Positions 36,101-47,065 of a DNA stretch of 64,000 nt are shown one piece after another. The stretch spans positions 62,001 through 126,000 of the forward strand of contig JAQNBH010000073.1 in the NCBI GenBank assembly GCA_028752905.1, in the 5' to 3' direction. This stretch comes from Cladorhizidae sp. MBARI D1340-BT2 (Eukaryota; Porifera; Demospongiae; Poecilosclerida; Cladorhizidae). Position 1 is the stretch's first letter. Every line of letters begins with the position of its first letter. The translations under genes were made by a program, and so were the position numbers. The notes under the pieces were generated by a model, which was not told the DNA's origin, did no database searches, and was given only the letters and a program-made list of their open reading frames with translations.

Positions 36101-39100
36101 TGTGTGTGCACATGTGGGAGTTGCTCTATGTGTAGGTGTGTGTGTGCACATGTGGGAGTTGCTCTATGTGTAGGTGTGTGTGTGCACATGTGGGAGTTGC
36201 TCTATGTGTATGTGTGTGTGCACATGTGGGAGTTGCTCTACATGTATGTGTAGGTGTGTGTGTGTGCAAATGTGGGAGTTGCTCTATGTGTAGGTGTGTG
36301 TGTGCACATGTGGGAGTTGCTCTATGTGTAGGTGTGTGTGTGCACATGTGGGAGTTGCTCTATGTGTAGGTGTGTGTGTGCACATGTGGGAGTTGCTCTA
36401 TGTGTAGGTGTGTGTGTGCACATGTGGGAGTTGCTCTATGTGTAGGTGTGTGTGTGCACATGTGGGAGTTGCTCTATGTTTAGGTGTGTGTGTGTGCACA
36501 TGTGGGAGTTGCTCTATGTGTAGGTGTGTGTGCACATGTGGGAGTTGCTCTATGTGTAGGTGTGTGTGTGCACATGTGGGAGTTGCTCTATGTGTAGGTG
36601 TGTGTGTGCACATGTGGGAGTTGCTCTATGTGTAGGTGTGTGTGTGTGTGCACATGTGGGAGTTGCTCTATGTGTAGGTGTGTGTGTGTGTGCACATGTG
36701 GGAGTTGTGTGTGTGTGTGTGTGGTCAGGCAGCACTTCACTGCAGCGGCTGAGGCACTTCCAAACATTTGGGGGGCTCAATGTTGACATTACAATATGTA
36801 GTGCCATATCTATAATTATAAGCAGCTGAACAATACCCACAGCAAAGCCCCAGGGCCAGCCTGTATAAAAGTAAACACACAAACTCATTAGTTATTCCAA
36901 AATACTTGTTTGTCTCGTCTTCCTACAAATGCATGTGCTGCTGATGCCAACTAAATTAAGGCCATCCCTATACTCTTTGTGTGTATGTAGTAATAAGCAG
37001 TTGTTTATGTGGCATTCTGGCATTGAAGAGTGTAGGTAGGGGTACAGCCATTTCCAAGCAGAAAATGATCTCTCAGAAGTGGAAGAAGTAGTGGGCAGAG
37101 TTACGTATAACTGGTGAACTTCAGGAAACACACCTTTAAATACCTCACTGCTGATCATGGCTTCACAGAGAGTATTTATTGAGGTGACATTCTCTACAGA
37201 TGGTGTCCCTTTTTTAATAGCATTGTAAAGAAGAGGCGGTTGTCTGGTTATATCTGATACATTCACATCCTCCCCAAAGCAAGTCTCTTTAAACATTTCC
37301 AAATCACTCTGAGAGTCTTTACCATTTGCTGCTTTTATCATGTGCTATAGCATGTCTCAGCCGCTGCTAACAGCAGATGTGGTGAGTATAGTAATCTAGC
37401 TCACCACTGCTAGTAATCTAGCTCACCACTGCTAGTAATCTAGCTCACCACTGCTAGTACTAGCGTGTTAATAGCAGCTAAAATAATGTAACTCAGCATT
37501 AATATTTAGGGGGCTCAGTCACTTCTTAAATTAGGGGAGATCATTCCCCCCAGCCCCCTCCACCATGTCTCAACCTCTATATAGTACATACAGATCACGG
37601 CTCTTTAACCTGGTTATGTGGTCCTGAAGGGAATCTGAGAAGATGGTTGAAAATTGTCCAAGAGTTTAATTTCACTATTGCTCATCAGAAAGGAAGGAGA
37701 CACACCAACACAACACTGATGCTCTGTCTCAGCTGCCAGCACTGATGCTCTGTCTCAGCTGCCAGCACTGATGCTCTGTCTCAGCTGCCAGCACTGATGC
37801 TCTGTCTCAGCTGCCAGCACTGATGCTCTGTCTCAGCTGCCAGCACTGATGCTCTGTCTCAGCTGCCAACACTGATGCTCTGTCTCAGCTGCCAGCACTG
37901 ATACTCTGTTTCAGCTGCCAGCACTGATGCTCTGTCTCAGCTGCCAGCACTGATGCTCTGTCTCAGCTGCCAGCACTGATGCTCTGTCTCAGCTACCAAA
38001 TCTGATGCTCTGTCTCAGCTGCCAACACTGATAATCTGTCTCAGCTGCCAGCACTGATGCTCTGTCTCAGCTGCCAGCACTGATGCTCTGTCTCAGCTGC
38101 CAACACTGATACTCTGTCTCAGCTGCCAGCACTGATGCTCTGTCTCAGCTGCCAACACTGATGCTCTGTCTCAGCTGCTAACACTGATGCGCTGCCAGCA
38201 CTGATGCTCTGTCTCAGCTGCCAGCACTGATGCTCTGTCTCAGTTGCCAGCACTGATGCTCTGTCTCAGCTGCCAGCACTGATGCTCTGTCTCAGCTGCC
38301 AGCACTGATGCTCTGTCTCAGCTGCCAGCACTGATGCTCTGTCTCAGCTGCCAACACTGATGCTCTGTCTCAGCTGCCAGCACTGATACTCTGTTTCAGC
38401 TGCCAGCACTGATGCTCTGTCTCAGCTGCCAGCACTGATGCTCTGTCTCAGCTGCCAGCACTGATGCTCTGTCTCAGCTACCAAATCTGATGCTCTGTCT
38501 CAGCTGCCAACACTGATAATCTGTCTCAGCTGCCAGCACTGATGCTCTCTCTCAGCTGCCAGCACTGATGCTCTGTCTCAGCTGCCAACACTGATACTCT
38601 GTCTCAGCTGCCAGCACTGATGCTCTGTCTCAGCTGCCAACACTGATGCTCTGTCTCAGCTGCTAACACTGATGCGCTGCCAGCACTGATGCTCTGTCTC
38701 AGCTGCCAGCACTGATGCTCTGTCTCAGCTGCCAACACTGATACTCTGTTTCAGCTGCCAGTACTGATGCTCTGTCTCAGCTGCCAGCACTGATGCTCTG
38801 TCTCAGCTGCTTACACTGATACTCTGTCTCAGCTGCTAACACTGATGCGCTGCCAGCACTGATGCTCTGTCTCAGCTGCCAGCACTGATGCTCTGTCTCA
38901 GCTGCCAACACTGATGCTCTGTCTCAGCTGCTAACACTGATGCGCTGCCAGCACTGATGCTCTGTCTCAGCTGCCAGCACTGATACTCTGTTTCAGCTGC
39001 CAGCTCTGTCTCAGCTGCCAGCACTGATGCTCTGTCTCAGATGCTTACACTGATACTCTGTCTCAGCTGCCAGCACTGATGCTCTGTCTCAGCTGCCAAC

Positions 39101-42100
39101 ACTGATGCTCTGTCTCAGCTGCCAGCACTGATGCTCTGTCTCAGATGCTTACACTGATGCTCTGTCTCAGCTGCCAGCACTGATGCTCTGTCTCAGCTGC
39201 CAGCACTGATGCTCTGTTTCAGCTGCCAGCACTGATGCTCTGTCTCAGCTGCCAACACTGATGCTCTGTCTCAGCTGCCAGCACTGATGCTCTGTCTCAG
39301 CTGCCAGCACTGATGCTCTGTCTCAGCTGCCAGCACTGATGCTCTGTCTCAGCTGCCAGCACTGATGCTCTGTCTCAGCTGCCAGCACTGATGCTCTGTC
39401 TCAGCTGCCAGCACTGATGCTCTGTCTCAGCTGCCAGCACTGATGCTCTGTCTCAGCTACCAACACTGATGCTCTGTCTCAGCTGCCAGCACTGATGCTC
39501 TGTCTCAGCTGCCAGCACTGATGCTCTGTCTCAGCTGCCAGCACTGATGCTCTGTCTCAGCTGCCAGCACTGATGCTCTGTCTCAGCTGCCAGCACTGAT
39601 GCTCTGTCTCTGCTGGCAGCACTGATGCTCTGTCTCAGCTGCCAGCACTGATGCTCTGTCTCAGCTGCCAACACTGATGCTCTGTCTCAGCTGCCAGCAC
39701 TGATACTCTGTTTCAGCTGCCAGCACTGATGCTCTGTCTCAGCTGCCAGCACTGATGCTCTGTCTCAGCTGCCAGCACTGATGCTCTGTCTCAGCTACCA
39801 AATCTGATGCTCTGTCTCAGCTGCCAACACTGATAATCTGTCTCAGCTGCCAGCACTGATGCTCTCTCTCAGCTGCCAGCACTGATGCTCTGTCTCAGCT
39901 GCCAACACTGATACTCTGTCTCAGCTGCCAGCACTGATGCTCTGTCTCAGCTGCCAACACTGATGCTCTGTCTCAGCTGCTAACACTGATGCGCTGCCAG
40001 CACTGATGCTCTGTCTCAGCTGCCAGCACTGATGCTCTGTCTCAGCTGCCAACACTGATACTCTGTTTCAGCTGCCAGTACTGATGCTCTGTCTCAGCTG
40101 CCAGCACTGATGCTCTGTCTCAGCTGCTTACACTGATACTCTGTCTCAGCTGCTAACACTGATGCGCTGCCAGCACTGATGCTCTGTCTCAGCTGCCAGC
40201 ACTGATGCTCTGTCTCAGCTGCCAACACTGATGCTCTGTCTCAGCTGCTAACACTGATGCGCTGCCAGCACTGATGCTCTGTCTCAGCTGCCAGCACTGA
40301 TACTCTGTTTCAGCTGCCAGCTCTGTCTCAGCTGCCAGCACTGATGCTCTGTCTCAGATGCTTACACTGATACTCTGTCTCAGCTGCCAGCACTGATGCT
40401 CTGTCTCAGCTGCCAACACTGATGCTCTGTCTCAGCTGCCAGCACTGATGCTCTGTCTCAGATGCTTACACTGATGCTCTGTCTCAGCTGCCAGCACTGA
40501 TGCTCTGTCTCAGCTGCCAGCACTGATGCTCTGTTTCAGCTGCCAGCACTGATGCTCTGTCTCAGCTGCCAACACTGATGCTCTGTCTCAGCTGCCAGCA
40601 CTGATGCTCTGTCTCAGCTGCCAGCACTGATGCTCTGTCTCAGCTGCCAGCACTGATGCTCTGTCTCAGCTGCCAGCACTGATGCTCTGTCTCAGCTGCC
40701 AGCACTGATGCTCTGTCTCAGCTGCCAGCACTGATGCTCTGTCTCAGCTGCCAGCACTGATGCTCTGTCTCAGCTACCAACACTGATGCTCTGTCTCAGC
40801 TGCCAGCACTGATGCTCTGTCTCAGCTGCCAGCACTGATGCTCTGTCTCAGCTGCCAGCACTGATGCTCTGTCTCAGCTGCCAGCACTGATGCTCTGTCT
40901 CAGCTGCCAGCACTGATGCTCTGTCTCTGCTGGCAGCACTGATGCTCTGTCTCAGCTGCCAGCACTGATGCTCTGTCTCAGCTGCCAGCACTGATGCTCG
41001 GGCAAGCGGCCAGACTATGAAGTGGTGAAGGTTTGGAGCCCACACAATGACTTGTGCAGATGTGGGACCAGATGCTGCTAATAGACAACCTTGTCTGGTG
41101 AGCCACTAATTACTAGACTAATAGGCACACCAGTAGTGAGCCACTGCAACACTGACCCACTAATTACTAGACTAATAGGCCCACCAGTAGTGAGCCACTG
41201 CAACACTGACCCACTAATTACTAGACTAATAGGCACACCAGTAGTGAGCCACTGCAACACTGACCCACTAATTACTAGACTAATAGGCCCACCAGTAGTG
41301 AGCCACTGCAACACTGACCCACTAATTACTAGACTAATAGGCCCACCAGTAGTGAGCCACTGCAACACTGACCCACTAATTACTAGACTAATAGGCACAC
41401 CAGTAGTGAGCCACTGCAACACTGACCCACTAATTACTAGACTAATAGGCCCACCAGTAGTGAGCCACTGCAACACTGACCCACTAATTACTAGACTAAT
41501 AGGCCCACCAGTAGTGAGCCACTGCAACACTGACCCACTAATTACTAGACTAATAGGCCCACCAGTAGTGAGCCACTGCAACACTGACCCACTAATTACT
41601 AGACTAATAGGCACACCAGTAGTGAGCCACTGCAACACTGACCCACTAATTACTAGACTAATAGGCACACCAGTATTGAGCCACTGCAACACTGACCCAC
41701 TAATTACTAGACTAATAGGCCGACCAGTAGTGAGCCACTGCAACACTGACCCACTAATTACTAGACTAATAGGCCCACCAGTAGTGAGCCACTGCAACAC
41801 TGACCCACTAATTACTAGCCCACCAGTAGTGAGCCACTGCAACACTGACCCACTAATTACTAGACTAATAGGCCCACCAGTAGTGAGCCACTGCAACACT
41901 GACCCACTAATTACTAGACTAATAGGCCCAACAGTAGTGAGCCACTGCAACACTGACCCACTAATTACTAGACTAATAAGCCCACCAGTAGTGAGCCACT
42001 GCAAAACTGACCCACTAATTACTAGACTAATAAGACCACCAGTAGTGAGCCACTGCAACACTGACCCACTAATTACTAGACTAATAGGCCCACCAGTAGT

Positions 42101-45100
42101 GAGCCACTGCAACACTGACCCACTAATTACTAGACTAATAGGCCCACCAGTAGTGAGCCACTGCAACACTGACCCACTAATTACTAGACTAATAGGCCCA
42201 CCAGTAGTGAGCCACTGCAACACTGACCCACTAATTACTAGAATAATAGGCCCACCAGTAGTGAGCCACTGCAACACTGACCCACTAATTACTAGACTAA
42301 TAGGCCCACCAGTAGTGAGCCACTGCAACACTGACCACTAATTACTAGACTAATAGGCCCACCAGTAGTGAGCCACTGCAACACTGACCCACTAATTACT
42401 AGACTAATAGGCCCACCAGTAGTGAGCCACTGCAACACTGACCCACTAATTACTAGACTAATAGGCCCACCAGTAGTGAGCCACTGCAACACTGACCACT
42501 AATTACTAGACTAATAGGCCCACCAGTAGTGAGCCACTGCAACACTGACCCACTAATTACTAGACTAATAGGCCCACCAGTAGTGAGCCACTGCAAAACT
42601 GACCCACTAATTACTAGACTAATAGGCCCACCAGTAGTGAGCCACTGCAACACTGACCGACTAATTACTAGACTAATAGGCCCACCAGTAGTGAGCCACT
42701 GCAACACTGACCCACTAATTACTAGACTAATAGGCCCACCAGTAGTGAGCCACTGCAACACTGACCCACTAATTACTAGACTAATAGGCCCACCAGTAGT
42801 GAGCCACTGCAACACTGACCCACTAATTACTAGACTAATAGGCCCACCAGTAGTGAGTCACTGCAACACTGACCAGCTAATTACTAGACTAATAGGCCCA
42901 CCAGTAGTGAGCCACTGCAACACTGACCCACTAATTACTAGACTAATAGGCCCACCAGTAGTGAGCCGCTGCAACACTGACCCACTAATTACATGTACTA
43001 GACTAATAGGCCCACCAGTAGTGAGCCACTGCAACACTGACCTACTAATTACTGGACTAATAGGCCCACCAGTAATTACTTATTATATACATGACACTAA
43101 TAATATAGATACACAGGATATGTGTATATATGGTTTGTATATACTGTATATATGTGAGTATGTACTGTATATATATAATGCATATATGTGTGTGTATACT
43201 GTTTATATGTGTGTATACTGTATATATGTGTGCATATACTGTATATATGTGTGCATATACTGTATGTGTGCATATACTGTATACATGTGTGTATATACTG
43301 TATATATGTGTGTATATACTGTATATATGTGTGCATATACTGTATATGTGTGCATATACTGTATACATGTGTGTATATACTGTATATATGTGTGTATATA
43401 CTGTATATGTGTGTATATACTGTATGTGTGTGTATATGTGTGTATATACTGTATATGTGTGTATATACTGTATATATGTGTGTATATACTGTATATATGT
43501 GTGTTTATAACTGTATATATGTGTGTATATACTGTATATGTGTGTATATACTGTATATATGTGTGTATATACTGTATATGTGTGTATATACTGTATATAT
43601 GTGTGTATATACTGTATATGTGTGTATATACTGTATATATGTGTGTATATACTGTATATGTGTGTATATACTGTATATATGTGTGTATATACTGTATATG
43701 TGTGTATATACTGTATATATGTGTGTATATACTGTATATATGTGTATATATACTGTATATATGTGTGTATATACTGTATGTATATGTGTATATACTGTAT
43801 ATATGTGTGTAGGATTGACTCATTAGAGGTGGCAGAGAGACCAGCCAGAATGTCATGGTGAGGATGGCATATATGGTGGTCTTTTAAACAACATTAATTT
43901 AACGTTTGATCATGCCATGAATATATTAGGCCACACCCACTCTATCCTTTATTGCCTGGCTATATGGTAGTGTGCTTTAACTAGAGTTTTGTTGGCACAG
44001 CTTTAAAATGCACCGCCTACAATCATATATCATAACATTATTCATATAGGTGGGCGTGGTTATGTTTGGCAGTGCAGTCATTATAAGTGGCACTTGCTTA
44101 CACTAATAAGTGTTATTACTTACCATGCACATGGTTATGTTTGGCAGGTGCAGTCATTATAACTGGCACTTTCTTACACGTATAAGTGTTATTACTTACC
44201 ATGCACATGGTTATGTTTGGCAGGTGCAGTCATAAGTGGCACTTGCTTACACGTATAAGTGTTATTACTTACCATGCACATGGTTATGTTTGGCAGGTGC
44301 AGTCATTATAAGTGGCACTTGCTTACACGTATAAGTGTTATTACTTAACATGCACATGGTTATGTTTGGCAGGTGCAGTCATTATAACTGGCACTTTCTT
44401 ACACGTATAAGTGTTATTACTTACCATGCACATGGTTATGTTTGGCAGGTGCAGTCATTATAAGTGGCACTTGCTTGCACGTATAAGTGTTATTACTTAC
44501 CATGGCATTCCAGGACTCTCCCGGCCCTGCCTAGCTCAGTTCCATTAACACTCACTCTACAGAAGATCCAGTTGTAGCGACGGGAGTAAATAGGGAGGAT
44601 AATGCTGAAATTCCGCCTGGAATCTCCTGGGACACGCCTACTTCCCCTCACATGCCACCATTTGTAAGTGAGGTTGTTGGTTTGTGCTGGCTGCACCTCA
44701 CAGAATAAGGTCACGTATTGGTTATATCTGAAAGGACCGCGGCTTGGCTCAGTTATGATTTTACACAGACGATGCTGCAGCCTCAGCTCTGAACATCCAC
44801 TCACTGGCAACTGCAATGTAAATAACAACAGATATCTGACCAAACTCCATAGAAGTATATATGTCCATATCTAGGAGAGACTCACCCAAACATATTGCAA
44901 GTATATATGTCCATATCTAGGAGAGACTCACCCAAACATATTGCAAGTATATATGTCCATATCTAGGAGAGACTCACCCAAACATATTGCAAGTATATAT
45001 GTCCATATCTAGGAGAGGCTCACCCAAACATATTGCAAGTATATATGTCCATATCTAGGAGAGACTCACCCAAACATATTGCAAGTATATATGTCCATAT

Positions 45101-47065
45101 CTAGGAGAGACTCACCCAAACATATTGCAAGTATATATGTCCATATCTAGGAGAGACTCACCCAAACATATTGCAAGTATATATGTCCATATCTAGGAGA
45201 GGCTCACCCAAACATATTGCAAGTATATATGTCCATATCTAGGAGAGACTCACCCAAACATATTGCAAGTATATATGTCCATATCTAGGAGAGACTCACC
45301 CAAACATATTGCAAGTATATATGTCCATATCTAGGAGAGGCTCACCCAAACATATTGCAAGTATATATGTCCATATCTAGGAGAGACTCACCCAAACATA
45401 TTGCAAGTATATATGTCCATATCTAGGAGAGACTCACCCAAACATATTGCAAGTATATATGTCCATATCTAGGAGAGACTCACCCAAACATATTGCAAGT
45501 ATATATGTCCATATCTAGGAGAGAATCACCCAAACATATTGCAAGTATATATGTCCATATCTAGGAGAGGCTCACCCAAACATATTGCAAGTATATATGT
45601 CCATATCTAGGAGAGACTCACCCAAACATATTGCAAGTATATATGTCCATATCTAGGAGAGACTCACCCAAACATATTGCAAGTATATATGTCCATATCT
45701 AGGAGAGGCTCACCCAAACATATTGCAAGTATATATGTCCATATCTAGGAGAGGCTCACCCAAACATATTGCAAGTATATATGTCCATATCTAGGAGAGA
45801 CTCACCTAAACATATTGCAAGTATATATGTCCATATCTAGGAGAGGCTCACCCAAACATATTGCAAGTATATATGTCCATATCTAGTAGAGGCTCACCCA
45901 AACATATTGCAAGTATATATGTCCATATCTAGGAGAGGCTCACCCAAACATATTGCAAGTATATATGTCCATATCTAGGAGAGGCTCACCCAAACATATT
46001 GCAAGTATATATGTCCATATCTAGGAGAGACTCACCCAAACATATTGCAAGTATATATGTCCATATCTAGGAGAGACTCACCCAAACATATTGCAAGTAT
46101 ATATGTCCATATCTAGGAGAGGCTCACCCAAACATATTGCAAGTATATATGTCCATATCTAGGAGAGACTCACCCAAACATATTGCAAGTATATATGTCC
46201 ATATCTAGGAGAGACTCACCCAAACATATTGCAAGTATATATGTCCATATCTAGGAGAGGCTCACCCAAACATATTGCAAGTATATATGTCCATATCTAG
46301 GAGAGACTCACCCAAACATATTGCAAGTATATATGTCCATATCTAGGAGAGACTCACCCAAACATATTGCAAGTATATTTGTCCATATCTAGGAGAGGCT
46401 CACCCAAACATATTGCAAGTATATATGTCCATATCTAGGAGAGGCTCACCCAAACATATTGCAAGTATATATGTCCATATCTAGGAGAGACTCACCTAAA
46501 CATATTGGAAGTATATATGTCCATATCTAGGAGAGGCTCACCCAAACATATTGCAAGTATATATGTCCATATCTAGTAGAGGCTCACCCAAACATATTGC
46601 AAGTATATATGTCCATATCTAGGAGAGGCTCACCCAAACATATTGCAAGTATATATGTCCATATCTAGGAGAGGCTCACCCAAACATATTGCAAGTATAT
46701 ATGTCCATATCTAGGAGAGGCTCACCCAAACATATTGCAAGTATATATGTCCATATCTAGGAGAGGCTCACCCAAACATATTGCAAGTATATATGTCTAT
46801 ATCTAGGAGAGACTCACCCAAACATATTGCAAGTATATATGTCCATATCTAGGAGAGGCTCACCCAAACAGATTGCAAGTATATATGTCCATATCTAGGA
46901 GAGACTCACCCAAACATATTGCAAGTATATATGTCCATATCTAGGAGAGGCTCACCCAAAATATTGCAAGTATATATGTCCATATCTAGGAGAGGCTCAC
47001 CCAAACATATTGCAAGTATATATCAACTCACCAAAACATATTGCAAGAAGATGAAGCACAAACAT
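29540..47065 (-). CDS. Ig-domain transmembrane receptor, five-exon gene model
   Basis: Model on the minus strand: exons 47065-47032, 44803-44501, 32378-31748, 30913-30783, 30105-29540; 1,665 nt, 554 aa plus stop. All junctions are GT-AG and every phase matches (1, 1, 2, 1), a strong internal check. Residues 1-14: hydrophobic signal peptide. Ig region 1 has C46, W60/W61 and C93. Ig region 2 has W152 and the D-x-G-x-Y stretch at 183-187 but lacks the usual cysteine pair. Then a second unclassified extracellular part with many N-glycosylation sites, a Cys/Thr/Pro stalk (323-366), a membrane helix at about 381-404 and a 150-residue cytoplasmic tail. The tail has Pro-rich repeats, NPLY (510-513), YEDM (523-526) and a terminal YY pair. 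Probably a cell-surface adhesion or signalling receptor; the ligand is unknown. Confidence 0.75.
29695..29885 (-). repeat. Coding minisatellite in the receptor tail, about 36-bp unit
   Basis: Imperfect repeats of about 12 codons (QPLPTP..., QRPLPT...) in exon 5. The DNA words ggcaagggttgtt and gggtcgttgggag alternate on the plus strand. Frame is kept because the units are multiples of three. Copy-number changes here would change the number of Pro-rich motifs in the tail. Confidence 0.75.
30783..30913 (-). CDS. Receptor exon 4: Cys/Thr/Pro-rich stalk
   Basis: 131 bp between acceptor gtctatttgcag and donor caag/gtgagg. It encodes a cysteine-rich stretch then a PTTCPIASNTQCPTIAPTTC-type linker, typical of a membrane-proximal stalk. 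The junction to exon 5 restores a Val codon and continues in frame. Confidence 0.65.
31103..31620 (-). pseudogene. Unknown coding-like remnants inside receptor intron 3
   Basis: Two minus-strand stretches read like protein: about 31620-31410 (NMAALIAAVAHVLVGETENA...) and about 31310-31103 (LGHEVSLDGDACRQAVLTHS...DILRDAFGMN, then stop). They are in different frames with stops between them. Neither joins the receptor exons in phase. They may be a degenerate nested gene or an unused alternative exon. Family not recognised. Confidence 0.25.
31748..32378 (-). CDS. Receptor exon 3: second Ig-like domain and extracellular module
   Basis: 631 bp between acceptor ctatcatag and donor gcag/gtgcca. Residues 114-200 form an Ig-like fold (LAWYHNGTEL, SLTISNMTASDAGKYEV) without the disulfide cysteines. 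Residues about 200-322 are a second module I cannot classify, with several N-x-S/T sites. Entry phase 1 and exit phase 2 match the neighbouring exons. Confidence 0.75.
32379..32677. other. Acceptor-proximal end of receptor intron 2
   Basis: About 300 bp of mostly unique sequence between exon 3 and the 38-bp array, with a few repeated ggggtgtggtgagta words (32598-32630). Nothing else seen. Confidence 0.4.
32678..36723. repeat. Minisatellite, 38-bp unit, about 106 copies, in receptor intron 2
   Basis: Unit: a (GT)4-6 run, gcacatgtgggagttgctct and atgtgtag. Length varies by 2 bp with the GT count. The stretch from the GT run through gcacatgtg is strictly alternating purine-pyrimidine, a composition known to favour Z-DNA. 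Cys/Val frames on plus and His/Thr frames on minus are artefacts. Confidence 0.96.
36742..37367 (-). mobile_element. hAT deletion derivative with 12-bp inverted ends
   Basis: gcagcggctgag at 36742-36753 is mirrored by ctcagccgctgc at 37356-37367, enclosing the transposase fragment. CAGCGG is a plausible hAT terminus. No 8-bp target duplication is evident (left cttcactg, right ctaacagc). It sits inside receptor intron 2. Confidence 0.45.
36892..37341 (-). pseudogene. hAT transposase C-terminal fragment
   Basis: A 149-codon minus-strand frame covering the end of a hAT transposase: the LPTTSSTSERSFSAWK stretch with the catalytic Glu, then the dimerisation region (YLHSSMPECHINNCLLLHTH) and a short basic tail. 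The zinc finger and the first two catalytic Asp regions are absent, so this is a relic. It differs from the intact transposase at 18117-20303 and belongs to another hAT lineage (ZMYM-like). Confidence 0.8.
37368..37708. other. Intronic spacer with a 22-bp triplet repeat
   Basis: Three copies of tagtaatctagctcaccact plus gc at about 37389-37456. Then a segment with agggggctcagtcactt and ccccccagccccctccacca (37505-37564), which looks like a G-rich transposon end. No gene. Confidence 0.45.
37709..40999. repeat. Minisatellite, 26-bp unit, about 126 copies, with 1,317-bp higher-order repeat
   Basis: Unit: gcactgatgctctgtctcag then ctgcca. Marked variants (gtttcagc, accaaatctgatg, gcgctgcc, ttacactgat, ctctgctggc) recur at a constant shift of 1,317 bp, so about 38341-39657 is tandemly duplicated at about 39658-40974. 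A shorter 485-bp recurrence also relates 37908 and 38393. Lies in receptor intron 2. Confidence 0.95.
41098..43073. repeat. Minisatellite, 54-bp unit, about 36 copies
   Basis: Unit pieces: ctaattactagactaatagg, cccaccagtagtgagccact, gcaacactgaccca. Open in one frame on each strand because 54 is a multiple of three (frames of about 417 codons). Single-base losses (gaccact near 42333 and 42495) and a 15-bp deletion (near 41818) break them. Not a gene; lies in receptor intron 2. Confidence 0.95.
43079..43813. repeat. TA/TG alternating tract built on tgtgtatatactgtatata
   Basis: About 735 bp of 18-24-bp units (tatatatgtgtgtatatactg and shorter forms). Strongly alternating purine-pyrimidine. The Tyr/Cys/Val/Ile frames are artefacts. 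Confidence 0.95.
44050..44500 (-). repeat. 76-bp minisatellite, six copies, each carrying a copy of exon 2's splice donor
   Basis: Units end (plus strand) in ttaccatg at about 44119, 44195, 44269, 44345, 44420 and 44497. On the gene strand each reads catg/gtaagtaataacac, the same sequence as the real exon 2 donor at 44500; the copy at about 44345 has gttaag instead. The array begins exactly at the exon boundary and extends into intron 2. Confidence 0.85.
44501..44803 (-). CDS. Receptor exon 2: first Ig-like domain
   Basis: 303 bp, phase 1 at both ends, the classical symmetrical Ig exon. Encodes residues 12-113 with FCEV, YKWW and FCRV marking the Ig core. Donor is gccatg then gtaagt. The acceptor in phase is ttgccag (44804); an alternative ttgcag 7 bp upstream would not keep frame with exon 1. 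Confidence 0.75.
44853..47044 (-). repeat. 46-bp minisatellite, about 47 copies, filling receptor intron 1 and carrying splice-donor copies
   Basis: On the gene strand the unit reads gcaatatgtttgg/gtgag(t or c)ctctcctagatatggacatatatactt. Exon 1 ends gcaatatgttttg/gtgagt, so the first, truncated unit is the exon 1-intron 1 junction itself. The array stops about 50 bp before the exon 2 acceptor, so almost the whole 2.2-kb intron is this repeat. Two unit types differ at GTGAGT versus GTGAGC. A block of variants (caccta, ctagtaga) recurs near 45805-45885 and 46495-46575. Confidence 0.9.
47032..47065 (-). CDS. Receptor exon 1: start codon and signal peptide
   Basis: ATG at 47065 followed by 11 hydrophobic codons (MFVLHLLAICF) and a donor GTGAGT at 47031-47026, phase 1. 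A short signal-peptide exon ending in phase 1 is common in Ig receptor genes. Upstream 5' UTR boundaries are not determined; a possible acceptor (gtctatctgtgcag) just upstream means the UTR may itself be spliced. Confidence 0.65.

Noticed and set aside
32543..36888. Many Cys/Val and His/Thr frames
   Set aside because: 38-bp GT-rich minisatellite read in different phases.
41078..42341. Overlapping frames of about 417 codons on both strands
   Set aside because: Product of the 54-bp tandem unit inside an intron; open equally on both strands and broken by unit-size deletions.
43057..43861. Tyr/Ile/Cys/Val-rich frames over 200 codons
   Set aside because: TA/TG alternating tract, no coding features.
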